Below, piece after piece: positions 6,515-13,294 of a stretch of 14,631 bases of DNA; position 1 is the first letter of the stretch; every line of letters begins with the position of its first letter. The notes below the pieces were generated by a model. It was not told the DNA's origin. It searched no databases and saw nothing but the letters and a program-made list of their open reading frames with translations. The translations under genes and the position numbers were made by a program. This stretch comes from Bacteroidales bacterium (GTDB taxonomy: Bacteria; Bacteroidota; Bacteroidia; Bacteroidales; UBA12077), in the NCBI GenBank assembly GCA_030600625.1, contig JAUVLS010000007.1, positions 1 to 14,631 on the forward strand. The letters run 5' to 3'.

Positions 6515-7360
6515 TCACTGAAAGTAATTATCATCTGAAAAAAGAATGGATATATAATCAACTACTTCATTTGATGAGATAATCTCGCCGGAGTGCCCTG
6601 TTCTTAAAATATCAACCTTAGGATTTGAAGATACTAATTTTGCATATTCAATTAATGTCATAATAGGGCCATAACCACACACAGAAATATTCTTCTTATG
6701 AATTACTTTTTCAATTGCAGGTGAATCAAGTGTTATTATATTTTCAAGTACAAAAGCATCTTTTTCTTTTCCTTGTTCGGGTGATAAAAAATGAGAAAAA
6801 TCTGATGAAGCTATTATCAATATTTTTCTGTTTAACAATCTTGAACTTTCAAATAATCTTTCTGCCAAAAATTTAGCATTTTTATAAGTCTGATTAGATA
6901 ATGTTATTGGAGCTATTTTATAATAGTAATCTAAAAAATATTGCAAGAAAGGAAGCATTACCTCTCCTGAGTGCTCATGTTTTTGTTCAATATCAGAAAT
7001 ATCAATACCAAGACTCTGTCCAAACTCAACATCAATATCAACCTGTCCCAGTGGTGTTTCCCAAATATCATTTGAGTCAAATGATATTTCGTGCCCCAAT
7101 CCAGTATGGTTTGGGTTTACAATTACTACCGTATCGAATTTCCGGCCTGTCTGTTTAATTATCTCGAAAAAATGAACTGCCTGGTAAGCGGAAAACATAT
7201 AACCGGCATGCGGAACAACACCTCCTATTATTTGATTATTTTTCAAATCAAGATTAATGCCCGGCAATTCCTTTTCTCTTATTGATTCTATTTGCTCAAT
7301 CAACGATTCCTTATCAGCCGGATAAAACCTCCCGGCAACAGCAGATTTTCTTATTCTCAT
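6515..7360 (-). CDS. amrB: AmmeMemoRadiSam system protein B (MEMO1-like)
   Basis: A 281-residue MEMO-family protein, related in fold to class II extradiol dioxygenases. The ATG at 7360 is chosen (MRIRKSAVAGRFYPAD, the usual MEMO opening); a longer reading from 7408 would overlap the upstream gene by 43 bases and adds a non-conserved leader. Family residues are present, numbered from this start: GGVVPHAGY with His51, NPNHTGLG with His85, EHSGEVMLPFL around His130, SSDFSH with Asp187 and His190, and VCGYGP with Cys228. His51, His85 and Cys228 correspond by eye to the metal-binding residues of human MEMO1. Last gene of the amrA - acyP - amrS - amrB operon, 5 bases after amrS. Its biochemical role in bacteria is not established to my knowledge. 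Confidence 0.9.
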   Translation of the reverse strand: MRIRKSAVAGRFYPADKESLIEQIESIREKELPGINLDLKNNQIIGGVVPHAGYMFSAYQAVHFFEIIKQTGRKFDTVVIVNPNHTGLGHEISFDSNDIWETPLGQVDIDVEFGQSLGIDISDIEQKHEHSGEVMLPFLQYFLDYYYKIAPITLSNQTYKNAKFLAERLFESSRLLNRKILIIASSDFSHFLSPEQGKEKDAFVLENIITLDSPAIEKVIHKKNISVCGYGPIMTLIEYAKLVSSNPKVDILRTGHSGEIISSNEVVDYISILFSDDNYFQ

Positions 7361-7365
7361 TTTTA

Positions 7366-8376
7366 TTAATTGATGTGATTTAATACATGCGTTCCGCAAT
7401 TTGTGCAATCTCCATTTTTATTTACAGATTCCAACTTTGTAAAATATCCACTTCTGTTAATTAATATTTCATTGCAATCAGGGCAATAAGTATTGTTCCC
7501 TTCGGGTAAAACTATATTACCCAAAAAAACGTGATTCAAATATTCAGAGGCAATTTCATTCAGTTCAAGCATTTTTTCAACGGATGTTGGCTCAATATTA
7601 AGTTTGTAAGTTGGGTAATACCTTGAAATATGCAAAACAACATCTTTACCTAAATTCTCCTTAATCCATTTAACCATCTTTTCAAACTCTTCAGGATTAT
7701 CATTTAACCCTGGAATAACAAGAGTAGTAATTTCAAGATGTTTCCCTGCTTTGGCAATATTCAAAAGAGATTCTTTAACCGGTTCAAGTTTTGATTTTGT
7801 ATATTCAGTAAAAAAATCGTCATTGAAAGCTTTCAGGTCTACACTATAAGCATCAATATACTTGTTTAATTCATTTAATGGTTCCTTGTTAATAAAACCA
7901 TTGGTAACCATTACATTTTTCAAATTATGTTCCTTTGCTTTTTTAGCAATATCTATCATAAACTCGAAAAATACTATTGGTTCATTGTAAGTATATGCTA
8001 TTCCTGTATTATTCTTTCTTGATAAAGCTAAGTCTATAATTTTATCCGGTTTATAAAACCTGCCTTCTTTCCCAAATTCGCTAACAGATGTTTGCGATAT
8101 TTGCCAGTTTTGACAAAATGTACATTGCAAATTACATCCTAAACTGCCTACCGATAATATTTCTGTACCCGGGTAAAAATGATATAATGGTTTTTTCTCA
8201 ATTGGATCAAAACCAATTGATGAAACGACACCATAATTTTCAGAAATAAGAATACCCTTAGTATTTACCCGAACCTTACAAATTCCCGATTTTCCATTAT
8301 TTATAATGCAGTTATGAGGACATAACACGCACTTAACTTTCTCATCATCAATTTTATGATAAAACAGAGCTTCCAT
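7366..8376 (-). CDS. amrS: AmmeMemoRadiSam system radical SAM enzyme
   Basis: A 336-residue radical SAM protein related to pyruvate-formate-lyase-activating enzymes. The [4Fe-4S] SAM-binding motif CxxxCxxC is Cys81-Cys85-Cys88 in GSLGCNLQCTFCQNW. It is preceded by a cysteine-rich N-terminus (Cys16, Cys19, Cys23, Cys33 in CVLCPHNC...GIC), typical of this subfamily. The C-terminus has two CxxC pairs (298/301 and 324/327), a likely rubredoxin/zinc-ribbon-like site. Other family blocks are GIAYTYNEPIVFFEF and KNVMVTNGFI. The reaction and substrate are unknown; SAM-derived 5'-deoxyadenosyl radical chemistry is expected, which implies an oxygen-poor cytoplasm. It starts 3 bases after acyP and ends 5 bases before amrB, so all three AmmeMemoRadiSam parts are one transcript. 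Confidence 0.93.
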   Translation of the reverse strand: MEALFYHKIDDEKVKCVLCPHNCIINNGKSGICKVRVNTKGILISENYGVVSSIGFDPIEKKPLYHFYPGTEILSVGSLGCNLQCTFCQNWQISQTSVSEFGKEGRFYKPDKIIDLALSRKNNTGIAYTYNEPIVFFEFMIDIAKKAKEHNLKNVMVTNGFINKEPLNELNKYIDAYSVDLKAFNDDFFTEYTKSKLEPVKESLLNIAKAGKHLEITTLVIPGLNDNPEEFEKMVKWIKENLGKDVVLHISRYYPTYKLNIEPTSVEKMLELNEIASEYLNHVFLGNIVLPEGNNTYCPDCNEILINRSGYFTKLESVNKNGDCTNCGTHVLNHIN

Positions 8377-8379
8377 AGG

Positions 8380-8649
8380 TCACTTTACCCCAAAACATTT
8401 ATAATCATTGAACGGAATATCTATAACTTTAATATCGTCAACTCTCGACAACGCAGGCCCTTTTCTACACCACAATACAAATTCCTCGATAATTTCAGGT
8501 TCGCCATCGGCCTCAATATAAACGCTTCCATCGTTTCTGTTTTTTACAAAACCTGTTATTCCCAATTCATTGGCTTTTTGCAATGTACTGTACCGAAAAC
8601 CAATGCCCTGTACTTTCCCGTAAATATTTATTTTAACACTTTTAATCAT
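8380..8649 (-). CDS. acyP: Acylphosphatase
   Basis: An 89-residue enzyme of normal family length that hydrolyses the carboxyl-phosphate bond of acyl phosphates in the cytoplasm. The signature GKVQGIGFR (residues 11-19) supplies the phosphate-binding loop with Arg19, and VKNRNDGSV carries the catalytic Asn37; the later EADGEPEIIEEF region is also typical. All key residues are present, so it should be active. It lies inside the AmmeMemoRadiSam operon, 4 bases after the AMMECR1-like gene and 3 bases before the radical SAM gene. This placement suggests, but does not prove, that the system makes or must remove an acyl phosphate. Confidence 0.93.
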   Translation of the reverse strand: MIKSVKINIYGKVQGIGFRYSTLQKANELGITGFVKNRNDGSVYIEADGEPEIIEEFVLWCRKGPALSRVDDIKVIDIPFNDYKCFGVK

Positions 8650-8653
8650 GGTT

Positions 8654-9187
8654 TTAATCGTAACGAGTTGATTTAAAAAATAATATATCTAGTTTTGAAT
8701 TATCTTTTTCAGAAATTCCTGTATCATTTTTAAGTTTTTCTATTTGCTCCTCAACCGTATTTATACCTTTAATATTTGGCATTATAAAACCTGATTTTCC
8801 TGATCTGTCTCTAATAAACAATCCGTGTTTCTGAGGGTTAAGTTCTTTAAGGTTATCTGCTATATGAGGTACTGATAATACATCTACACAAACCTTTATT
8901 TGATTAAGCTGACTACTTATAATCGGTTCTAAATTTTTATCTTTTGATGCAGCACCTATGGCATTTTCTATAATTTCATCATATAAAAAACTATGTTTTG
9001 GATTTATATCTCCATAACTTCTCAATAAATTATCATTTAAATCAAATATTGAAACAATACAAGCCCGATTCAATTTCAGATCCGTAGATATTTTATCTTC
9101 ACTTGTTTTTCTTATTTGCCCGGTAGATACAAAAAATAAAATAGTATCGTATGCAATCTTCGCATAACTTGTTTTGGGATTAAACAT
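8654..9187 (-). CDS. amrA: Divergent AMMECR1-domain protein (AmmeMemoRadiSam system protein A)
   Basis: A 177-residue protein that I assign to the AMMECR1 family from the order of its motifs and its operon. Features: YAKIAYDTILFFVSTGQ (8-24), RACIVSIFD (41-49), a helix ENAIGAASKDKNLEPI (74-89) resembling the family's ENAxxAAFxDPRFPP, the strand IKVCVDVLSVP (97-107), HGLFIRDRSGKSGFIMP (121-137) matching the family's HGLxI...GLLLP, and the C-terminal VEEQIEKLKNDTGI (146-159). The hallmark LRGCIG hexapeptide, expected near residue 55, reads LRSYGD here, so its cysteine and glycine are lost. AMMECR1 has no agreed biochemical function. It is the first gene of the four-gene operon; its 371-bp upstream region has paired palindromes. 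Confidence 0.8.
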   Translation of the reverse strand: MFNPKTSYAKIAYDTILFFVSTGQIRKTSEDKISTDLKLNRACIVSIFDLNDNLLRSYGDINPKHSFLYDEIIENAIGAASKDKNLEPIISSQLNQIKVCVDVLSVPHIADNLKELNPQKHGLFIRDRSGKSGFIMPNIKGINTVEEQIEKLKNDTGISEKDNSKLDILFFKSTRYD

Positions 9188-9362
9188 AATTATTACCTTG
9201 AATAAATGGGTTTTTAAATATAATATGGGAAGTCTTCACAATCATCAGTAAGTAATTTGCATTACATCACATTACAGAATAGAAGTAAAATTACAAATTT
9301 CATTTATCAACTTCAATCTTTATCGTATTTAATATCCACAGGTCTATCTCTAAACCCTTGAT

Positions 9363-9377
9363 AGTCATCGGATGACT
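9363..9377. promoter_or_regulatory. Operator-like palindrome, copy 1
   Basis: AGTCATCGGATGACT is a perfect inverted repeat: 7-base arms around a central G. The same arms recur at 9411-9425 with a different centre. Size and symmetry fit a dimeric helix-turn-helix repressor such as a GntR/FadR-type protein; that family assignment is a guess from the look of the site. Confidence 0.6.
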
Positions 9378-9409
9378 CGTTATAAAAATATGTAGCATAA
9401 TTTATCAAA

Positions 9410-9426
9410 AAGTCATCTGATGACTT
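9410..9426. promoter_or_regulatory. Operator-like palindrome, copy 2
   Basis: AAGTCATCTGATGACTT is a perfect inverted repeat with 8-base arms around a central T, sharing AGTCATC-N-GATGACT with copy 1. The centres of the two copies are 48 bp apart. It lies about 108 bp upstream of the permease -7 box. Confidence 0.6.
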
Positions 9427-9533
9427 GCGGATCCAAGGTAATATTTAAAAAAGGGCAAACGCATGAAAAAATACTCTTGCTGATTAAATCTAAAAAAGTG
9501 TTTTTATTTGAATCATTTGTTATCTAGTTATAT

Positions 9534-9541
9534 TATTTTTG
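9534..9541 (+). promoter_or_regulatory. -7 element of the ABC permease - siaC operon
   Basis: TATTTTTG matches TAnnTTTG. A TTTG lies at 9507-9510, 23 bases upstream, slightly longer than the usual 19-21. Transcription would start near 9547, which supports translation from the ATG at 9559 and not from the TTG at 9508. Confidence 0.5.
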
Positions 9542-9558
9542 AAGTAAGAAGTAAAAAT

Positions 9559-10797
9559 ATGTTTTCGAAAAACTTGTTCAGGGAAAATCTAAGAATTGCA
9601 TTCAGTTCGATTCGCTCAAATTTATTACGAACGGTTCTTACCGTATTTATTATTGCTTTTGGAATAATGGCACTTGTAGGTATATTAACTGCAATTGATT
9701 CAATAAAAGGTACAATAAGTAATCAGTTTAGAAGTATGGGTGCTAATACCTTTTCAATAGTAAATAGAGATAGCCATGTTCGTGTTGGAGGACGAGTAGA
9801 AAGATATAAAAGTATTGAATACCGGGATGCGATGAGTTTTAAGAAAGAATTTAAATTTCCTGCATTAGTTTCCATATCAACTTTTGCATCACAAATAGCT
9901 ACAGTAAAATACAAATCTGAAAAAACAAATCCCAATATATCCGTTATAGGTTCCGACGAAAATTATTTACTTACTTCCGGCTACGAAATAAAAGAAGGAA
10001 GAAATTTTTCTATAAATGAAATATCATCGAATGCTCATGTTGTTATAATAGGCTTGAGCTTGGCCAATGATATTTTTGATGAAGGCGAAGAAGTTTTGGA
10101 TAAAGTTATCAGCATAGGAAATGGAAAATATAAAGTGATTGGTGTACTACTGGAAAAAGGTTCAAGTTTTGGATCGGCTGGCGATAAGATATGCATATTA
10201 CCTATAACCAGTGTCCGACAATATTTTTCCAGACCCAATATGAATTTTAGGATATCTGTATTACCTAATGATTCTAAATTATTAAAAGCTGCAATTAACG
10301 AAGCTGAAGGTATTTTCAGAGTAATAAGAAAACTTAGAAGTTTTGAAAACAGCAATTTTTCAATTGAAACAAGTGACAGTTTATCAAACTTGTTAATAAA
10401 AAATATAAGTTATGTAACAATTGCTGCAACTATTATCGGCATAATTACGTTATTGGGAGCAGCAATTGGATTAATGAATATTATGCTGGTATCGGTTACA
10501 GAACGAACCAGAGAAATTGGTATTCGTAAAGCTATTGGAGCAAAAGCATCAACAATAAGGCGTCAATTCCTTTACGAATCAATATTGATAGGGCAACTTG
10601 GTGGTTTTTTTGGTATAATTTTAGGAATTTTAATTGGGAATGTCGTATCTTTAATAACTGGTGGAATATTTATTATTCCATGGCTTTGGATACTGGGAGG
10701 AGTAGTTCTATGTTTCATAGTCGGCTTGACATCTGGATTGTTTCCTGCGATTAAAGCTTCGAAACTTGATCCTATTGTTTCATTACGTTACGAATAA
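9559..10797 (+). CDS. ABC transporter permease, MacB/FtsX type
   Basis: A 412-residue inner-membrane protein with MacB-like topology: one N-terminal helix (about 22-44), a large periplasmic domain (about 45-280), then three C-terminal helices (about 285-312, 338-367, 374-395). The cytoplasmic loop ERTREIGIRKAIGAK (315-329) is the standard coupling region to the ATPase, and the protein ends PAIKASKLDPIVSLRYE as the family does. Such proteins use cytoplasmic ATP hydrolysis to drive periplasmic work, for example export of peptides or lipoproteins through TolC-like channels. The ATG at 9559 (MFSKNLFRENLRIAFSSIRS) is chosen because a longer TTG start at 9508 places the promoter box inside the gene. 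No ATP-binding subunit or adaptor is adjacent. siaC follows after 12 bases. Confidence 0.9.
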   Translation: MFSKNLFRENLRIAFSSIRSNLLRTVLTVFIIAFGIMALVGILTAIDSIKGTISNQFRSMGANTFSIVNRDSHVRVGGRVERYKSIEYRDAMSFKKEFKFPALVSISTFASQIATVKYKSEKTNPNISVIGSDENYLLTSGYEIKEGRNFSINEISSNAHVVIIGLSLANDIFDEGEEVLDKVISIGNGKYKVIGVLLEKGSSFGSAGDKICILPITSVRQYFSRPNMNFRISVLPNDSKLLKAAINEAEGIFRVIRKLRSFENSNFSIETSDSLSNLLIKNISYVTIAATIIGIITLLGAAIGLMNIMLVSVTERTREIGIRKAIGAKASTIRRQFLYESILIGQLGGFFGIILGILIGNVVSLITGGIFIIPWLWILGGVVLCFIVGLTSGLFPAIKASKLDPIVSLRYE

Positions 10798-10809
10798 TAT
10801 TTTATAATT

Positions 10810-11187
10810 ATGAATGAATTGGTTATTGAAAAAACAGTTAAAACTCCATACGTTAATTTCGATGCCCAAGGCGGAATTTTAAAAGTAATTGGCAGATCTA
10901 TTCCTGAAAACCCGGAGGAATTTTATAATACTTTGTTTGATTGGGTAAACAACTATTTTAAAGATCCTCAAAATGAAACTCTTGTAAATATACAACTTGA
11001 ATATATTAACAGCGGTTCATCAAAATTTATTTTAGATTTTTTTCAGTTATTTCAAGAATATAAAGCCAAGGGACACAACTGTAAAATAAGCTGGTATTAC
11101 GAAGAAGATGACGAAGCTGTTTTGGAGTTAGGCAAACATTATCAAGCTATTATTGATGTTCCTTTTAAATTAATTGAAATTTATTAG
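10810..11187 (+). CDS. SiaC-family (DUF1987) regulatory phosphoprotein
   Basis: A 125-residue protein with the DUF1987/SiaC pattern: LVIEKTVKTPYVNFDAQGGILKVIGRSIPENP (4-35), then FYNTLFDWVNNYF, LEYINSGSSKFILDFF (63-78) and ISWYYEEDDEAVLELGKHY. In Pseudomonas, SiaC is controlled by phosphorylation of Thr68 through a kinase (SiaB) and a PP2C phosphatase (SiaA), and its unphosphorylated form activates a diguanylate cyclase. Here Ser68 in N-S-G-S-S-K lies at that position by eye, so regulation by phosphorylation is plausible. None of the Sia partners is adjacent; the gene is 12 bases after the ABC permease and shares its terminator. The downstream target in this organism is unknown. Confidence 0.88.
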   Translation: MNELVIEKTVKTPYVNFDAQGGILKVIGRSIPENPEEFYNTLFDWVNNYFKDPQNETLVNIQLEYINSGSSKFILDFFQLFQEYKAKGHNCKISWYYEEDDEAVLELGKHYQAIIDVPFKLIEIY

Positions 11188-11214
11188 CTCAAAAACTTTA
11201 TTATTATAAAAAAA

Positions 11215-11243
11215 CCTGAAACATTAATTGTTTCAGGCTTTTT
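11215..11243. terminator. Bidirectional intrinsic terminator between siaC-like gene and gapA
   Basis: CCTGAAAC (11215-11222) pairs with GTTTCAGG (11230-11237) around a 7-base AT loop. On the plus strand it is followed by a CTTTTT tract; on the minus strand the preceding A-run (11208-11214) becomes a T-tract, so it should end transcripts of both convergent genes. Confidence 0.88.
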
Positions 11244-11261
11244 CAATTATATTTTTTACTA

Positions 11262-12266
11262 TTAAAATAGTTTCTCAATTAAATCAACAACCCGGCAAGA
11301 ATATCCCCATTCATTATCGTACCACGAAATAACTTTAACAGTTTTTCCGATAACCATTGTACTTAATGCATCAAAAATTGATGAATGTGGGTTATGAATA
11401 ATATCGACAGATACAATTGGATCTTCAGTATATTCTAAAATACCTTTCATTGCACCTTCAGCAGCTTCTTTCATTGCAGCATTAACCTCTTCAATAGTAA
11501 CTTCCCTTTTTAAATTTGCTACCAAATCAATCATTGAACCTGTAGCTGTTGGTACACGAACAGCCATTCCGTCAAGTTTACCTTTTAATTCGGGTATGAT
11601 TTTGCCTACAGCCGATGCAGCTCCAGTCGTAGTTGGAATTTGGGAAACTGCTGCTGACCTTGCACGACGAAGGTCGGAATGAGGAGCATCAAGAATCATT
11701 TGATCGTTAGTGTACGAATGGATTGTTGTCATCAAACCATTTTCAATACCAAATTTATCATTTAAAACTTTAACAACAGGTGCTAAACAGTTTGTTGTGC
11801 AAGATGCGTTAGAAACACATTGGTCTTCTGATTTAAGATCTTCGGTATTAACACCAAGTACAATCATATTATCAATCTGATCCTTTGCAGGAACTGTAAG
11901 TAATACCTTTTTAGCTCCATTCTTTAAATGATCACCATAACCACCTTTTTCACTTTCTTTATTTCTAAAAATACCAGTTGATTCAACCACAACATCAGGA
12001 GTTTCTCCCCAGGATATATTTATTGGGCTTCTTTCGGAACTTACTTTAATTTTTGTACCGTTTACGATAATTCCATCATTATCAAATGAAATATCACCAT
12101 TAAACTTTCCCTGGGTGGAATCATATTTTAACAAATGAGCAAGTGTTCTTGTGTCAGTTAAATCGTTAATTCCAACTATTTCAACATCATCCCTTTCAAG
12201 AACAATTTTAAATACATTACGGCCTATTCTTCCAAAACCGTTAATAGCAACTTTTATTTTTGACAT
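11262..12266 (-). CDS. gapA: Glyceraldehyde-3-phosphate dehydrogenase, type I
   Basis: A 334-residue cytosolic glycolytic enzyme that oxidises and phosphorylates glyceraldehyde 3-phosphate to 1,3-bisphosphoglycerate, itself an acyl phosphate. The NAD-binding NGFGRIGRNVFK is at residues 9-20. Asp35 in INDLTD matches the NAD-preferring form. The catalytic Cys156 is in SNASCTTNCLAPV, and the general base His183 is in TIHSYTNDQ. The length and the C-terminal WYDNEWGYSCRVVDLIEKL are canonical. It is a single-gene unit with its own promoter (12302-12332) and a shared terminator at its end. Confidence 0.97.
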   Translation of the reverse strand: MSKIKVAINGFGRIGRNVFKIVLERDDVEIVGINDLTDTRTLAHLLKYDSTQGKFNGDISFDNDGIIVNGTKIKVSSERSPINISWGETPDVVVESTGIFRNKESEKGGYGDHLKNGAKKVLLTVPAKDQIDNMIVLGVNTEDLKSEDQCVSNASCTTNCLAPVVKVLNDKFGIENGLMTTIHSYTNDQMILDAPHSDLRRARSAAVSQIPTTTGAASAVGKIIPELKGKLDGMAVRVPTATGSMIDLVANLKREVTIEEVNAAMKEAAEGAMKGILEYTEDPIVSVDIIHNPHSSIFDALSTMVIGKTVKVISWYDNEWGYSCRVVDLIEKLF

Positions 12267-12301
12267 TATCTTAGCTTTTTGAGTGAAAATTTATTTAACT
12301 T

Positions 12302-12332
12302 CAAAATTATATATTAAAAAGGATTTCATCAA
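12302..12332 (-). promoter_or_regulatory. gapA promoter
   Basis: On the minus strand TTG (12332-12330), a 20-base spacer, and TAATTTTG (12309-12302) match the Bacteroidota -33/-7 consensus. The expected start gives a leader of about 30 bases before the gapA ATG at 12266. Confidence 0.7.
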
Positions 12333-12392
12333 GAAATTAAAAAGAATTAATCTAAATAATTAATAAAAAATAATCTAAAGGCTTTGCTACAA

Positions 12393-13196
12393 TCAGTTAA
12401 ATATTTTTAGTTTTTTCTTTCGTTTCTTTAAATATTCATCTGATATTTCCTGGGCATTTACAATTTTTCCAAAACGATAACTTACAAATAATGTAAAATA
12501 AAATTGCTGGTTATCATCAACTGCCATTATTTCCAAACTATTCAAATAAGCCTGAATCATAACTCCAGCCTCAAGTGCATGTATAAGTGTTTCTGATTGA
12601 CTAAATTCGAAATTAACTCCTGCCTTTAAATAAGCTCCGGGAACTAACTTAATTTCATCAAATCCATCAAAAAAGGATGATTTACCACTAATATCACCAG
12701 ATGTATGAATATCCGGGTTAAATTTTTCTTTACGAATACCATAAACACTGTCATTTACAGGATAAAGAATTTCGTAATAAATAGGTTTTAAAAATGCCAC
12801 TGAAGGTCCAACGGAATAAAAATATCGGATTGCAACACTCCCCGGATCTCGCTTACTAAACATCTCATATTGTTTCCCATAACCAACACGCAAATCAAAG
12901 ACATAATTTAATTTTCCAAAAACAAAAGATTCAGAAGCAAAAAAAGTAGATGAAGACTTTATTTCTTTGGGATGCTTTATTATTGAAAAATCAATCTCGT
13001 AATTTCTTTTTTCGAAATAATTGATTCGATCGCCATAGCGATATCCTATACCCCAACCATTAGTGTTTAGCTGGACACCCAAGGTTTTCTCGTTACGATA
13101 AAAGATTTTTGGCATATCCTCAGATATTTCCTGACAATATACATTTAGTGTAAGTATTGAAAATAAAAATACTGAAAGTAAGAATCTTAGGTTCAT
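12393..13196 (-). CDS. Secreted, probable outer-membrane beta-barrel protein of unknown function
   Basis: A 267-residue protein with a clear Sec signal peptide (MNLRFLLSVFLFSILTLNVYCQ, cleavage probably near residue 21-22; the Cys just before Q could make it a lipoprotein, but a lipobox is poor). The mature part has many alternating hydrophobic/aromatic strands (GVQLNTNGWGIGYRYG, YEIDFSIIKHP, FVFGKLNYVFDLRVGYG, FYFTLFVSYRFG), as in small outer-membrane barrels. The last barrel-like strand is followed by a basic tail (KKRKKKLKIFN), so the C-terminus is unusual for a barrel that ends on its final strand. Function is unknown. The ATG lies directly after the T-tract of an intrinsic terminator that also contains a TACTTTTG promoter box. 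Confidence 0.8.
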   Translation of the reverse strand: MNLRFLLSVFLFSILTLNVYCQEISEDMPKIFYRNEKTLGVQLNTNGWGIGYRYGDRINYFEKRNYEIDFSIIKHPKEIKSSSTFFASESFVFGKLNYVFDLRVGYGKQYEMFSKRDPGSVAIRYFYSVGPSVAFLKPIYYEILYPVNDSVYGIRKEKFNPDIHTSGDISGKSSFFDGFDEIKLVPGAYLKAGVNFEFSQSETLIHALEAGVMIQAYLNSLEIMAVDDNQQFYFTLFVSYRFGKIVNAQEISDEYLKKRKKKLKIFN

Positions 13197-13206
13197 AAAA
13201 TAAAAA

Positions 13207-13241
13207 CTGTCTCAAAAGTAAAAGTAACAATTTTGAGACAG
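13207..13241 (-). terminator. Intrinsic terminator of the small lipoprotein genes
   Basis: On the minus strand an 11-bp perfect stem (CTGTCTCAAAA with TTTTGAGACAG) around a 13-base loop is followed by TTTTTATTTT, which runs straight into the ATG of the 12393-13196 gene. It would end transcripts coming from the two lipoprotein genes. Confidence 0.8.
13213..13220 (-). promoter_or_regulatory. -7 element inside the terminator stem
   Basis: TACTTTTG on the minus strand is identical to the SRP RNA -7 box and lies 16 bases before the ATG at 13196. No -33 element is visible at the right spacing. It may drive the barrel protein gene independently of the upstream genes. Confidence 0.4.
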
Positions 13242-13294
13242 ATTATGAGTAATTACTCAATATTCCTGTAATTATTTACTAATTCTGGTATTTA

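Larger units (their letters stand above)
9188..9558. other. 371-bp intergenic regulatory region between two divergent operons
   Basis: No gene of credible length was found on either strand. The region separates amrA (minus) from the ABC permease gene (plus). It contains two near-identical palindromes (9363-9377 and 9410-9426), a -7 box for the permease gene (9534-9541), and on the minus strand a TATATTTA sequence (9222-9215), one base off TAnnTTTG, that could serve amrA. A short minus-strand reading frame (MKFVILLLFCNVM) ends after 13 codons and is probably chance. Confidence 0.7.

Noticed and set aside
7361..7408. Longer N-terminus for the MEMO-like gene
   Set aside because: It overlaps the radical SAM gene by 43 bases and the family opening (RKSAVAGRFYP) begins right after the ATG at 7360.
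8356..8676. Plus-strand reading frame of 106 codons over acyP
   Set aside because: It is the antisense of a clear acylphosphatase gene and has no family features. The same reasoning removes the other antisense frames, for example 536-826, 2047-2241, 3646-3882, 6901-7158, 7091-7285, 9723-9935 and 10035-10355.
9238..9310. Minus-strand mini frame resembling the start of a signal peptide (MKFVILLLFCNVM)
   Set aside because: It stops after 13 codons, with no continuation in another frame that looks like a mature protein.
9508..9558. Longer TTG start for the ABC permease gene
   Set aside because: It adds 17 residues unlike the family and would place a TATTTTTG promoter box inside the gene; the ATG at 9559 starts the conserved sequence.
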